From Flavobacteriales bacterium (GTDB lineage Bacteria; Bacteroidota; Bacteroidia; Flavobacteriales_F; PHOS-HE28): DNA of 64,000 bases. Position 1 is the stretch's first letter. Each line of letters opens with the position of its first letter. Shown here one piece after another: positions 18,157 to 26,682 of this stretch. The DNA lies in assembly GCA_016718655.1 (NCBI GenBank), contig JADKCV010000018.1:1-64000 (forward strand), in the 5' to 3' direction. Both the position numbers and the translations under genes were made by a program. The notes below the pieces were generated by a model that was not told the origin of the DNA, did not search any database, and saw nothing but the letters and a program-made list of their open reading frames with translations.

Positions 18157-18600
18157 CCAGCCCTTGGAAACCATTTCCCACACCACCGATCGAGGCCGTT
18201 CGCAAGCTGGTGCCTCCTGCGCAAGTGCCCAACGATCGGCAGCCAACGGAACACCTCCTGATCGCCATCGCCTTGCAAACCGGCGAACGGTGTATCCACC
18301 ACGGGGATCGCGGCGGGATCGGGCACAGTGAAAGTGTAATACACACCTCATCACCTGCATGGGGCGCTGGTGGAAGGTGCTTTGCTGGAAGAAGTCGGTG
18401 GTGTAGAAATGCTGTGGGTCCAGGGCCTGTACGCCGATCTCTTCGCGGATCTCACGGATGAGGCAATCCTTCGTGCCTTCACCGAACTCCAACCCACCGC
18501 CCGGGAACTTGGTGATACGGTGTCCTCGGATCAATTCATCGGAGACGAGCATGAAGCCGTTGTGGATGAGGAGGCCGTATACGCGGATCGTGAAGGACAT
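18145..18600 (-). CDS. Nudix hydrolase (two compensating frameshifts)
   Basis: The N-terminus is MSFTIRVYGLLIHNGFMLVSDE. A perfect Nudix box GX5EX7REXXEEXG is present (GGLEFGEGTKDCLIREIREEIG), so it should hydrolyse a nucleoside diphosphate-linked compound with Mg2+. After MQVM the frame shifts near 18340 to CVYYTFTVPDPAAIPVVDTPF, then returns near 18215 to SVVWEMVSKGW. With the corrections the protein has about 150 residues, the usual single-domain size. The substrate cannot be inferred. It lies just downstream of the MnmD-like gene, with 25 bp between them. Confidence 0.8.
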   Translation of the reverse strand: MSFTIRVYGLLIHNGFMLVSDELIRGHRITKFPGGGLEFGEGTKDCLIREIREEIGVQALDPQHFYTTDFFQQSTFHQRPMQVMRCVLHFHCARSRRDPRGGYTVRRFARRWRSGGVPLAADRWALAQEAPACERPRSVVWEMVSKGWSNP

Positions 18601-18625
18601 GGCGGTTCAGAGGAAGATATTCACC

Positions 18626-19323
18626 TTATGGATATCCATCGATCCACCCCTTCGTGGCGCGCATCATCTCCTGCTTGCCCGGCGGTCCTTTCAAGCGTTC
18701 CACGGCAAAGCCGACCCGTTTCATGGCGCGACGCACTTCGCCTTTGGCGCAGTAGGTGACCAACACCCCACCAGGCCTCAAGGCGCGGTACATGATCCCC
18801 ATCACTGCATCGGTCCACAGTTCGGGTTGTGACCTAGGGGCGAAGGCATCGAAATACACCAGATCGTAACAAGCCTCCTCCTGCAGGTCCTGCACCGGTT
18901 GGCGCAACAAGCGAAAGGCCAATCCACCCATGAGTGGATGCCAGATCCCATGAGCACCGGTCATGCGTTCCACGAACGGCGCATGCAATCCCGGCCAGGC
19001 CAGTTCCTCGCAATGTCCGAGTTGATCCAATCGATCTGGGTCAGCGGGTGTGTTTCGAGCGCGCTGTAATCCACCGTACACTTCCCTTCCATGCAACGCA
19101 CCCAGGTCAAGAGGAGGTTGAGGCCGGTGCCAAGACCCACTTCCAGGACATCTACATGCGACTTGCCGAGGTGTTCGAGACCGGCCTTGATGAAGACATG
19201 TGTGCTCTCTTGCACCGCTCCATGGACACTGTGGTAGGTCGTATCCAGCAGGCCATGATGCAGCGTGAGTGAACCGTCTCCGGTGCGCTGAGGGGTGAGC
19301 AGGACTCCCTGATCGTCGGCCAT
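18626..19323 (-). CDS. mnmD: MnmD-like tRNA (mnm5s2U) methyltransferase (one frameshift)
   Basis: It is a SAM-dependent methyltransferase of the MnmC N-terminal/MnmD type that completes mnm5s2U at the tRNA wobble position. It starts MADDQGVLLTPQRTGDGSLTL, with YHSVHGAVQESTHVFIKAGLEHL and the SAM motif VDVLEVGLGTGLNLLLTW. A shift near 19010-19030 joins WIN to GHCEELAWPGLHAPFVERMTG. The diagnostic YFDAFAPRSQPELWT and the GGVLVTYCAKGEVRRAMKRVGF block follow. The FAD domain of bifunctional MnmC is absent, as in other Bacteroidota. Confidence in family is high. Confidence 0.87.
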
Positions 19324-19327
19324 GGGC

Positions 19328-19335
19328 CAAAATTA
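19328..19335 (-). promoter_or_regulatory. -7 promoter element TAATTTTG
   Basis: An exact TAnnTTTG on the minus strand, ending 4 nt before the MnmD ATG at 19323. A leaderless or near-leaderless mRNA is expected. Confidence 0.55.
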
Positions 19336-19343
19336 GAACGGCT

Positions 19344-20647
19344 TCATCGGGATCCCTCACGGGCACCGAACACCACTTCGTATACATCATCCTCGCCCTG
19401 CCCATCGGCCCTCAACGAACTGAAATAGCCTTTTGTGCCATCGGCGGTCAGCACGAAGAACAGGTCATCATCGGGTGAATTGATGGGCCAGCCGAGGTTC
19501 TCCGGAGTGGTCCATTGCCCGTTCACCAAACGCGACCGGAAGATGTCATAACCGCCGATCGTGTTGTGGCCCTTGCTGCTGAAATAGATGGTGCCACCAT
19601 CAGGCCCCACGTAGATCCCATCCTCATCGAAGCGGGTGTTCACCGTCGGCCCGAGGTTCTCCGCCGGACCCCAACTCGTTGTGGCCTCGATCCAGGGAGC
19701 CCGAAAGATGTCCTGCCCGCCTACGTTGTCCGCAGCCCGATCGCTAACGAAATAGAGCCATCGGCCATCCGCGCTCGGCCACGCGGCAGATTCGTGGCCG
19801 GGCGTGTTGACCGTTGGACCCAGCGCACGTGGTTCGGTCCAGTTGCCCGTGCGTTGTCGGGTCTCGAAGAGATCACCCGAACCGTCCACGTCCCGGTACA
19901 CCATCAGGGTACGGCCATCCGCCGACAAGCCCACGCTGGCGTCGTTCCCAGCGGTGTTCACCGGGTTGGGCAGGAGTTCCACCGCACCCCACCCTGCATC
20001 CTTGCGAGTGGTGCTGTAGATGTCCTCGAAATATTCACCAGTGGCCTTGTTCACCTTGCCGTTCGTAGGGGATGGGCGACGGGAGGTGAAGAGCAGTGTG
20101 GATCCATCGGCGGAGATGAGCGGTCCGTGGTCCGAACTACTGGAGTTGATGCCGGCACCCAGGTCGCGCACCACGACATCGGTCGGTGCGGCCATGATGG
20201 ACTTGCCGTTCCGGCATTCACGGATGTGCCTATCGGCTTGCGCATAGAGCGGGTCCGGGTCCTGTGGCGAATGCACTCCACGGTGGTGCTCGAAGCTCGC
20301 GATGGCCTTGTCCCAATCAGCGTTCAATTGGAGGGCATATCCGACGAGGAAGTGTATCCGCGGTTGCTGGGGATCCAGATCGCGTGATCGTGTGAGATAA
20401 GGTAACGCCTTATGCCGCATGGGCCCATTGAGTTGACAGAGACCCATCCGCAGGTTCACCAACGCATCATCGGGCGCTAGGGCGACCGCCTCCTCATAAA
20501 GCGTTTCGGCCTGAACGTGTTGCACACCTCCCATCTGGGACAGCTTGTCGGCTTGCTTCAACAAGTCCTGCACACGCTTGAGCGTCCTGGGCCTGCCCGA
20601 CGATGGGCGAAGGTCAAGGACAAGAGCACGAGCAATGATCGCAACAT
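19344..20647 (-). CDS. TPR plus WD40-like (PD40) propeller protein, secreted
   Basis: From 20573 the frame is open for 409 residues (MQDLLKQADKLSQMGG). A signal peptide (MLRSLLVLLSLTFAHRRA) is encoded just upstream in another frame from the ATG at 20647, so I infer an indel at about 20575-20610 and a longer precursor. Residues about 20-110 contain TPR-like helices (AETLYEEAVALAPDDALVNLRMG, PYLTRSRDLDPQQPRIHFLVG). The rest carries five or six PD40 blades with S-A-D-G and GGQDIFRAPW or GGYDIFRSRL motifs. This is the architecture of the OmpA-linked PorE-type T9SS or gliding lipoproteins, but the OmpA domain is missing. The role at the periplasm is inferred. Confidence 0.78.
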
Positions 20648-20727
20648 GGGATGCAGGAACTTCGGTTATGCCAGCGGTGGTGTTGAAACGTCGACGGGCC
20701 TTTCCGACCGGAAGCGGGCGCCGCCTC

Positions 20728-20735
20728 TAGCTTTG
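20728..20735 (+). promoter_or_regulatory. -7 promoter element TAGCTTTG
   Basis: An exact TAnnTTTG in the divergent gap between the propeller gene and the M42 peptidase gene, 53 nt before the peptidase start. Confidence 0.45.
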
Positions 20736-20788
20736 CACCCGATCACGACCGCGTGACAAGATAAGCGGCACACGACCACACCTTGACC

Positions 20789-21888
20789 ATGGCCAAGAAG
20801 ACCACACCGAAGTCCATCCTTACCACACGCTCCATGGAATTCCTGGAGCGCTACTTGAACAATCCCTCCCCACCGGTTTCGAGAGCGCAGGGCCAAAGTT
20901 GTGGCTGGACTACGTTCGTCCTTATGTGGACGACCACATCGTGGACCCGTATGGGACCGTAGTGGGTGTCGTCAACCCTACTGCCAAGTACAAGGTGGTG
21001 ATCGAGGCGCATGCCGATGAGATCAGCTGGTTCGTTCACTACATCACCAAGGATGGCTTCATCTATGTGCGCCGGAACGGTGGAAGCGACCACATCATCG
21101 CACCGAGCAAACGGGTGAACATCCACACGGACAAGGGTATCGTGAAGGCCGTGTTCGGATGGCCCGCCATCCACGTGCGGAACGGAAAGACGGAGATCAC
21201 GCCCACGCTGGACAACATCTTCCTGGATTGCGGCTGCAACACCAAGGCCGAGGTGGAGAAGCTGGGCGTGCACGTGGGCTGTGTGATCACCTACGAGGAC
21301 GAGTTCATGGTGATGAACGAGCGCAACTTCGTGGGCCGTGCGTTGGACAACCGTATGGGCGGCTTCATGATCGCCGAAGTGGCGCGCCTGTTGAAGGAAC
21401 AGAAGGTGAAACTGCCCTTCGGCCTCTACATCACGAACAGTGTGCAGGAGGAGGTGGGTCTGCGCGGCGCGGAGATGATCGTGGAACGTATCAAGCCAGA
21501 TCTGGCGATAGTGACCGACGTGACACACGACACGCAGACGCCGCTGATGAACAAGATCCAGAGCGGAGACATCGCATGCGGCAAGGGCCCCGTATTGAGC
21601 TACGCACCCGCCGTACACAACACCGTGCTGAAGCACATCGTGCGCACCGCGGAGAAGGAGAAGATCGAGTTCCAGCGCGCAGCACAGAGCCGCGCCACGG
21701 GCACCGATACCGATGCCTTCGCCTATGGTAGTGCCGGCGTACCGAGCGCCCTGATCAGCCTGCCGCTGCGATACATGCATACGACCGTGGAGACCGTGCA
21801 CCGCGACGATGTGGAGAGCGTCATCAAGCTCATCCTGGCCAGTGTGAAAGGCTTGAAGGCAGGCGCCGACATGCGGTACTTCAAGTGA
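20789..21888 (+). CDS. M42 family metallopeptidase (one frameshift)
   Basis: It is a cytoplasmic di-metal aminopeptidase of the M42 (FrvX/TET-like) family with about 366 residues. It starts MAKKTTPKSILTTRSMEFLERYLNNPSP. One C is apparently missing near 20868 (TGFESAGPKLWLDYVRPYVDD follows in the next frame). Metal and catalytic motifs are clear: VVIEAHADEISWFV, ALDNRMGGFMIAEV, NSVQEEVGLRGAEM, IVTDVTHDTQTP, and the late SRATGTDTDAFAYG and PLRYMHTTVETVH. It likely forms a dodecameric particle, as family members do. It is followed at 13 bp by a membrane protein gene. Confidence 0.9.
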
Positions 21889-21901
21889 TGCTGTAGCTGC
21901 C

Positions 21902-22543
21902 ATGCGCATCATCGAGGACCCCAACACCCGTGAAGCGCTGCAATTCATGGCCCTCTCAGTGTCCGTGTTGGTGGTGATCGCACTGGTGATCGGCATGGCC
22001 GACAGATGGGTCCCGGAAGCACCATCCCGCGCGGTCGACCACGTCCTGATGCGTTATCGAGCGGGCTATATCCTCCGAGAACCGGGTATACTGGTCAGCG
22101 GAGCCTGGCCGCGGTTGGTGCGGCTCTGCTTCGCTGGGTGCACCGCGCTGATCATTGGCCTGGGCATCACGCTGCTACTACGCTTGGTGACACCCTTGCG
22201 GGACCAGGCGTGGCGCGTAGGACGTTGGACCCTTGGTGCCGCAGCGATCTGGGGGGTGATCGCGGTGCTCTTCCTTCCACCACGAAGCGCTTCAGCGATA
22301 CCGAACGGTCTGCGCATCATCGAGCGTCCTGCTTTGTTCGGGCAATTGAGCCTACCGTTCCCCCAAGAAGTGGTGAACTGGGAACGGGGTACGATCGCGT
22401 CCATTCGCACCTTGGAAGGGGGGGCGTTCGACACCCTGAGGATCTCCCCGATCAATGGCCCCGACCTTGACCTGTTGGTACCTGAGGATGCTTCCGGTGG
22501 CAATGCCTTCGTGGCCGCCGCGCTATACGACCACCTCCGCTGA
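21902..22543 (+). CDS. Membrane protein of unknown function
   Basis: The 213-residue protein has three predicted helices: FMALSVSVLVVIALVIGMA (about 16-34), VRLCFAGCTALIIGLGITLLL (about 73-93) and TLGAAAIWGVIAVLFLP (about 109-125). A soluble C-terminal tail of about 85 residues (IIERPALFGQLSLPFPQEVV, LDLLVPEDASGGNAFVAAALYDHLR) probably lies outside the membrane. I recognise no family. It sits in a tight plus-strand run with the M42 peptidase before it and GNAT after it. Confidence 0.65.
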   Translation: MRIIEDPNTREALQFMALSVSVLVVIALVIGMADRWVPEAPSRAVDHVLMRYRAGYILREPGILVSGAWPRLVRLCFAGCTALIIGLGITLLLRLVTPLRDQAWRVGRWTLGAAAIWGVIAVLFLPPRSASAIPNGLRIIERPALFGQLSLPFPQEVVNWERGTIASIRTLEGGAFDTLRISPINGPDLDLLVPEDASGGNAFVAAALYDHLR

Positions 22544-22547
22544 ACCG

Positions 22548-22998
22548 ATGCTCATAGCACGCTTGATCCCTTTGGAAGCCACCTACCCGTTGCGCCTCTT
22601 GGTGCTACGTCCCGGAGGTGCCTTGGCGGACTGTCATTTCGAAAGCGATCTGGTGGATGGCGGGTTCCATGTCGGCACCTTCACTGGCGACGCCTGCATC
22701 GCTGTGGGATCGTTCAGTCCTGAGGCGCATCCCTGAACTTCCGGCTGAACGCCCATATCGCTTGCGGGGCATGGCCACCCATCCGGACCACCAGGGGACC
22801 GGAGCGGGCAAGTCACTGATGCGAACTGCCATCACTGAGATCGAGGAACGCGGTGGCGATCGGTTGTGGTGCAATGCACGGGCGATCGCGGTGCCGTTCT
22901 ATCTGCGGATGGGGCTGCGGATCCACGGTGCATCGTTCGCGATACCAGGCATCGGCACCCACCATGTGATGCATCGCTCCTTCACCGGGGAAGGATAG
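22548..22998 (+). CDS. GNAT family N-acetyltransferase (one frameshift)
   Basis: It starts at ATG 22548 (MLIARLIPLEATYPLRLLVLRPGG), 5 nt after the previous stop. A shift near 22735 joins AVGSFSPEAHP to ELPAERPYRLRGMATHPDHQGTGAGKSLM. That segment contains the acetyl-CoA binding R/Q-x-x-G-x-G/A motif (DHQGTGAGKSLM), and LWCNARAIAVPFYLRMGLR is the usual last motif. About 150 residues, typical for a single GNAT domain. The acceptor is unknown. Confidence 0.82.
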
Positions 22999-23007
22999 CT
23001 TCGTGCC

Positions 23008-24411
23008 ATGCCGCTCACACGCACCGACCGGCTGCTGGTCCTGGGACTGGTGGCCCTCAACCTCGCCCTGAAGCTGGCTTGGACCGGTGCCGCGGAGTTG
23101 GCCCATGATGAGCCGTTCACGGTGTTCTGGTCCCAGCGCCCGCTCACCGAGCTCTGGGCCATGTTCCGCACGGAGAACAACCCGCCGCTGTACTTCTTCT
23201 TGATCAAGGTTTGGAGTTGGATCGTGCCCTTCGAGGCCGGTTGGCTTCGTGTTCCATCGGCCGTGGCCAGTTCCTTGGTCGTTTGGCCGCTTTTCTTGTT
23301 GGCCCATCGGTCCGGTGATCGCCGTGTGGCTGTTCTCGCCGCCATCCTGTTCACGTGCAGCAACCACCACTATGGCTTCGCACATGAGGTTCGCGCCTAT
23401 GCCCTGTTCACCCTGCTCACCACCACCGGCATGTGGCTGCTCACACGCGCCATACAACGCCCGGAACAAGGTGTGAAGCTCATGCTGCACCTGTCCATGC
23501 TGAACGTGGTCCTGGTGTACACCCACTTCTTCGGCTGGCTGGTGGTGGGCCTTCAGGGCGTGATGGTGCTTTTGCTTCCCGAGATGCGCCACCTGCGGCG
23601 GGGCTTCGCTTTCGGTGCCGCGATGACCCTATGCTGGTTCCTGCCCTACGGCATCATATTCATGGAGCGGATGACGCAGAGCGTGGGCCAAGGCACTTGG
23701 TTGGAAGCTCCTGTGCCGGAGGAACTCTACAACATGATCTGGCGATGGAGCAATGCTCCCGTGTTGGCAGTGGGCTTCCTGGTGGTCATCGTCATTGCCT
23801 CCTTCCGGGACCGGTTGCGCAGCTTCGGACTCCGAATGGCCCTTATCTGGGCCTTTGTTCCGCTAGTGGGCATGTTCGCCGTCAGTTTCAGCATCCCCAT
23901 CTTCCTGGACCGGTACCTGGTGTACGCTGCGCCCGGGTTCGCATTGGCGGTGGCCTTCTCCATGCCGATCATCCTTCCCTCGGAACGGATACGGACCGCG
24001 GTAATGGCCTTCGCCGGGCTTGGCATGCTGGCCACCTTCATCCCATGGAACGTCACCGGTCCACATCCCGGTCGTGTGGTCCAAGTGGAGGAAGCCTGGT
24101 GTGAAGGGTCTTGTTCGGTGGAAGTGGTCCCTCGATGGTATTGGCTCACCTACCTGGCCACCAAGGATATCCGGTCCTTGCAGCAACCCACCTCCGAACA
24201 CATGGCGTACGCGAATGCCCTTGAGTGGCGGTCCGATGCAGCGGTAACCTCCGCTCCGACCGATACCCTTCAGGTGGCCGTGCTCATCGACGCTGGATCG
24301 GAACTGGTGGACCCTGAGCGGAACCGATACCGGGAACTCCGCGCCATCTACGGCCGGGTGGATTCCTTGGAGGCCGACCACAAGGTGTGGGTGTACCGTT
24401 TCAGGCGGTAA
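23008..24411 (+). CDS. GT39-like (PMT/ArnT) integral membrane glycosyltransferase
   Basis: The 467-residue polytopic protein belongs to the glycosyltransferase family 39 or 83 group that uses lipid-linked sugars. The first helix (LLVLGLVALNLALKLAW) is followed by the catalytic-loop signature AELAHDEPFTVF and by ENNPPLYFFLIKVW. The Asp/Glu pair in AHDE corresponds to the catalytic DE. About ten hydrophobic segments follow up to LGMLATFIPW, then a soluble C-terminal region of about 110 residues. It acts at the periplasmic face of the inner membrane, probably on a lipid or protein. TAGCTTCG at 22996-23003 is a possible -7 element just before the start. Confidence 0.82.
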   Translation: MPLTRTDRLLVLGLVALNLALKLAWTGAAELAHDEPFTVFWSQRPLTELWAMFRTENNPPLYFFLIKVWSWIVPFEAGWLRVPSAVASSLVVWPLFLLAHRSGDRRVAVLAAILFTCSNHHYGFAHEVRAYALFTLLTTTGMWLLTRAIQRPEQGVKLMLHLSMLNVVLVYTHFFGWLVVGLQGVMVLLLPEMRHLRRGFAFGAAMTLCWFLPYGIIFMERMTQSVGQGTWLEAPVPEELYNMIWRWSNAPVLAVGFLVVIVIASFRDRLRSFGLRMALIWAFVPLVGMFAVSFSIPIFLDRYLVYAAPGFALAVAFSMPIILPSERIRTAVMAFAGLGMLATFIPWNVTGPHPGRVVQVEEAWCEGSCSVEVVPRWYWLTYLATKDIRSLQQPTSEHMAYANALEWRSDAAVTSAPTDTLQVAVLIDAGSELVDPERNRYRELRAIYGRVDSLEADHKVWVYRFRR

Positions 24412-24521
24412 GCGTCCAACGGTCCATCCCAACCGGCAACCGTCCATGGATCAGTGGACCACCGGATCGATCCAACGTGGACCTTTGCATGGAATTCCCA
24501 ACCGAACAAACGTTCCAGCAC

Positions 24522-26474
24522 ATGAACCAACGACCGCTGTACACCACCGCGCTCTTCGCAGGCATCAGTCTGCTCACCGCATGCGGAAGCGGAGAACCGC
24601 CCAAGGAGTCCGAAGCTCCGGCAACTCCCCCTCCCACCTTGGCCATGAAGGACTTCTTCAAGAATCCGGAGAAGGCAGGCTTCCGCATCAGCCCGGATGG
24701 CCAGTACGTGAGCTACCGTGCACCATGGAACAACCGGATGAACATCTTCGTCCAGAAGATCGGCGAGCCCACTGCGACCCAGGTCACCCAGGACACCGTG
24801 CGCGACATCGGCGGCTACTTCTGGAAGGGCGACCGCATCGTGTACAGCCGCGACATCAACGGGGATGAGAATTTCATCGTCTTCAGTGTGGGCATCAACG
24901 GCGCCGATGCCAAGCCCCTGACCCCCATCAAAGGGGTGCGAGCCGGCACCTTGGACGACCTGCATAATATCCCGGGCATGGAGAAGCACATCATGGTGCA
25001 GATGAACCAGCGCGACCCCGGCATCTTCGACCCGTACCTGATCAACGTGGAAACAGGTGAGGCCAAGTCGTTGTATGACAACAAGGAGAGCTATGAGAGC
25101 TGGATGACCGACCACAACGGTGTGATCCGCATCGCAACCCGCACCGAGGGGGTGACCAGCGTGTACTACCACCGCGCCAGTGACAAGGAGCCCTTCACCG
25201 AGTTCATGCGTACCGATTTCAAGGACAACTTCAGCCCGTTGTTCTTCACCTTCGACAACAAGAACCTTTACGCCAGCAGCAACCTCAACGGCCGCGACAA
25301 GAGCGCGATCGTGGAGTACGACATGACCACCGGCAAGGAGGCGAAGGAATTGTTCGCCAATGCGGACAATGACGTGGACGGCTTGGACTACAGTCGCAAG
25401 CGCAAGGTGCTGACCATGGTCACTTGGACCGGGGCAAAGAGCGAGCGCCACTTCCTCGATGACATGACCAAGGCCATGTATTCGAAGATGGAAGCCAAGT
25501 TCCCTGGTTATGAGACCTGGATCTATGGCGAGGATGACACCGAAAGCAAGTTCATCGTGTGGGTGGGCAACGACCGGATGCCGGGCAAATACTACTCCTA
25601 CGACGCCACGGGGGATAAGGTGGAAGAACTCGCTACCCTCTACCCTTGGTTGAACGAGAACGATATGGCGGAGATGAAGCCCATCTCATACAAGAGCCGT
25701 GACGGGCTGACCATACATGGCTACCTGACCTTGCCGAAAGGCCGTGGTGAGAAAGCGCTTCCCGTGGTCATGATGGTCCATGGCGGACCGTGGGCCCGCG
25801 ACCAGTGGGGATACGATCCGGAGGCGCAATTCCTGGCCAACCGGGGCTATGCCGTGTTGCAAGTCAACTTCCGGGGCAGCACGGGCTATGGCCGTGAGTT
25901 CTGGATGAAGAGTTTCAAGCAATGGGGTAAGACCATGCAGGACGACGTGACCGATGGTGTGGAGTGGCTGAAAGCCGAAGGAATTGCCGATCCCAAGCGC
26001 GTGGCGATCTATGGAGGCAGCTACGGCGGTTACGCCACCTTGGCCGGCCTGGCCTTCACTCCGGACCTGTATGCTTGCGGCATCGATTACGTAGGAGTGA
26101 GCAACCTCTTCACGTTCCAGCGCACCATCCCCCCGTATTGGGGACCCTGGCGCGAGGTGTTGTATGAGCAGGTCGGACATCCTGAGAAGGATAGTCTGCT
26201 ACTCGCTGCCGCTTCACCAGCCCTGCATGCGGACAGGATCAAGGCTCCACTGTTCATCGCGCAAGGTGCCAATGACCCGCGCGTAGTGAAGGACGAGAGC
26301 GACCAGATGGTGGAAGCCCTCAAGAAGCTGGGGGTCACCGTGGATTACATGGTGAAGGACGACGAAGGCCACGGGTTCCGCAATGAGGAGAACCGCTTCG
26401 AGTTCTATGCGGCCATGGAAAAGTTCCTCGATACCCATATCGGTTCCGGATACAAGGTCGAAGCGGCCAAGTAG
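24522..26474 (+). CDS. S9 family prolyl oligopeptidase, lipoprotein
   Basis: The ATG at 24522 yields a lipoprotein signal peptide (MNQRPLYTTALFAGISLLTAC, lipobox LLTAC); an in-frame ATG at 24387 would overlap the upstream gene. Mature residues about 45-370 form the beta-propeller (FRISPDGQYVSYRAPWNN, SRDINGDENFIVFSVGINGADAKPL). The catalytic alpha/beta-hydrolase domain has VMMVHGGPWARDQWG, VNFRGSTGYGREF, the nucleophile Ser in IYGGSYGGYATLAG, the Asp in GANDPRV, and the His in KDDEGHGFRNEENR. All three catalytic residues are present. It probably degrades peptides in the periplasm or at the surface. A GC hairpin closes the gene. Confidence 0.92.
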   Translation: MNQRPLYTTALFAGISLLTACGSGEPPKESEAPATPPPTLAMKDFFKNPEKAGFRISPDGQYVSYRAPWNNRMNIFVQKIGEPTATQVTQDTVRDIGGYFWKGDRIVYSRDINGDENFIVFSVGINGADAKPLTPIKGVRAGTLDDLHNIPGMEKHIMVQMNQRDPGIFDPYLINVETGEAKSLYDNKESYESWMTDHNGVIRIATRTEGVTSVYYHRASDKEPFTEFMRTDFKDNFSPLFFTFDNKNLYASSNLNGRDKSAIVEYDMTTGKEAKELFANADNDVDGLDYSRKRKVLTMVTWTGAKSERHFLDDMTKAMYSKMEAKFPGYETWIYGEDDTESKFIVWVGNDRMPGKYYSYDATGDKVEELATLYPWLNENDMAEMKPISYKSRDGLTIHGYLTLPKGRGEKALPVVMMVHGGPWARDQWGYDPEAQFLANRGYAVLQVNFRGSTGYGREFWMKSFKQWGKTMQDDVTDGVEWLKAEGIADPKRVAIYGGSYGGYATLAGLAFTPDLYACGIDYVGVSNLFTFQRTIPPYWGPWREVLYEQVGHPEKDSLLLAAASPALHADRIKAPLFIAQGANDPRVVKDESDQMVEALKKLGVTVDYMVKDDEGHGFRNEENRFEFYAAMEKFLDTHIGSGYKVEAAK

Positions 26475-26500
26475 GTCGAAGTCGAAAATCCACTCCTCTG

Positions 26501-26532
26501 CGAACGGCGGCCCTTTCAACGGCCGCCGTTCG
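26501..26532 (+). terminator. Hairpin terminator after S9 peptidase
   Basis: A perfect 12-bp stem: CGAACGGCGGCC (26501-26512) with GGCCGCCGTTCG (26521-26532), loop of 8. No T-run follows. Confidence 0.6.
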
Positions 26533-26682
26533 TCGTTCGAACCTCAGGCGCCGGAAAGCGTTCCTTGATCGTCTTGTGAACATAACGTTACGTCAGCCTC
26601 CCAAGAGAAGGCTTGTGAACGTCGATCGCTAGATGAAAGGCCCTGTGATCCAACGCACTATCTTTCCGGACCTGTGAACACC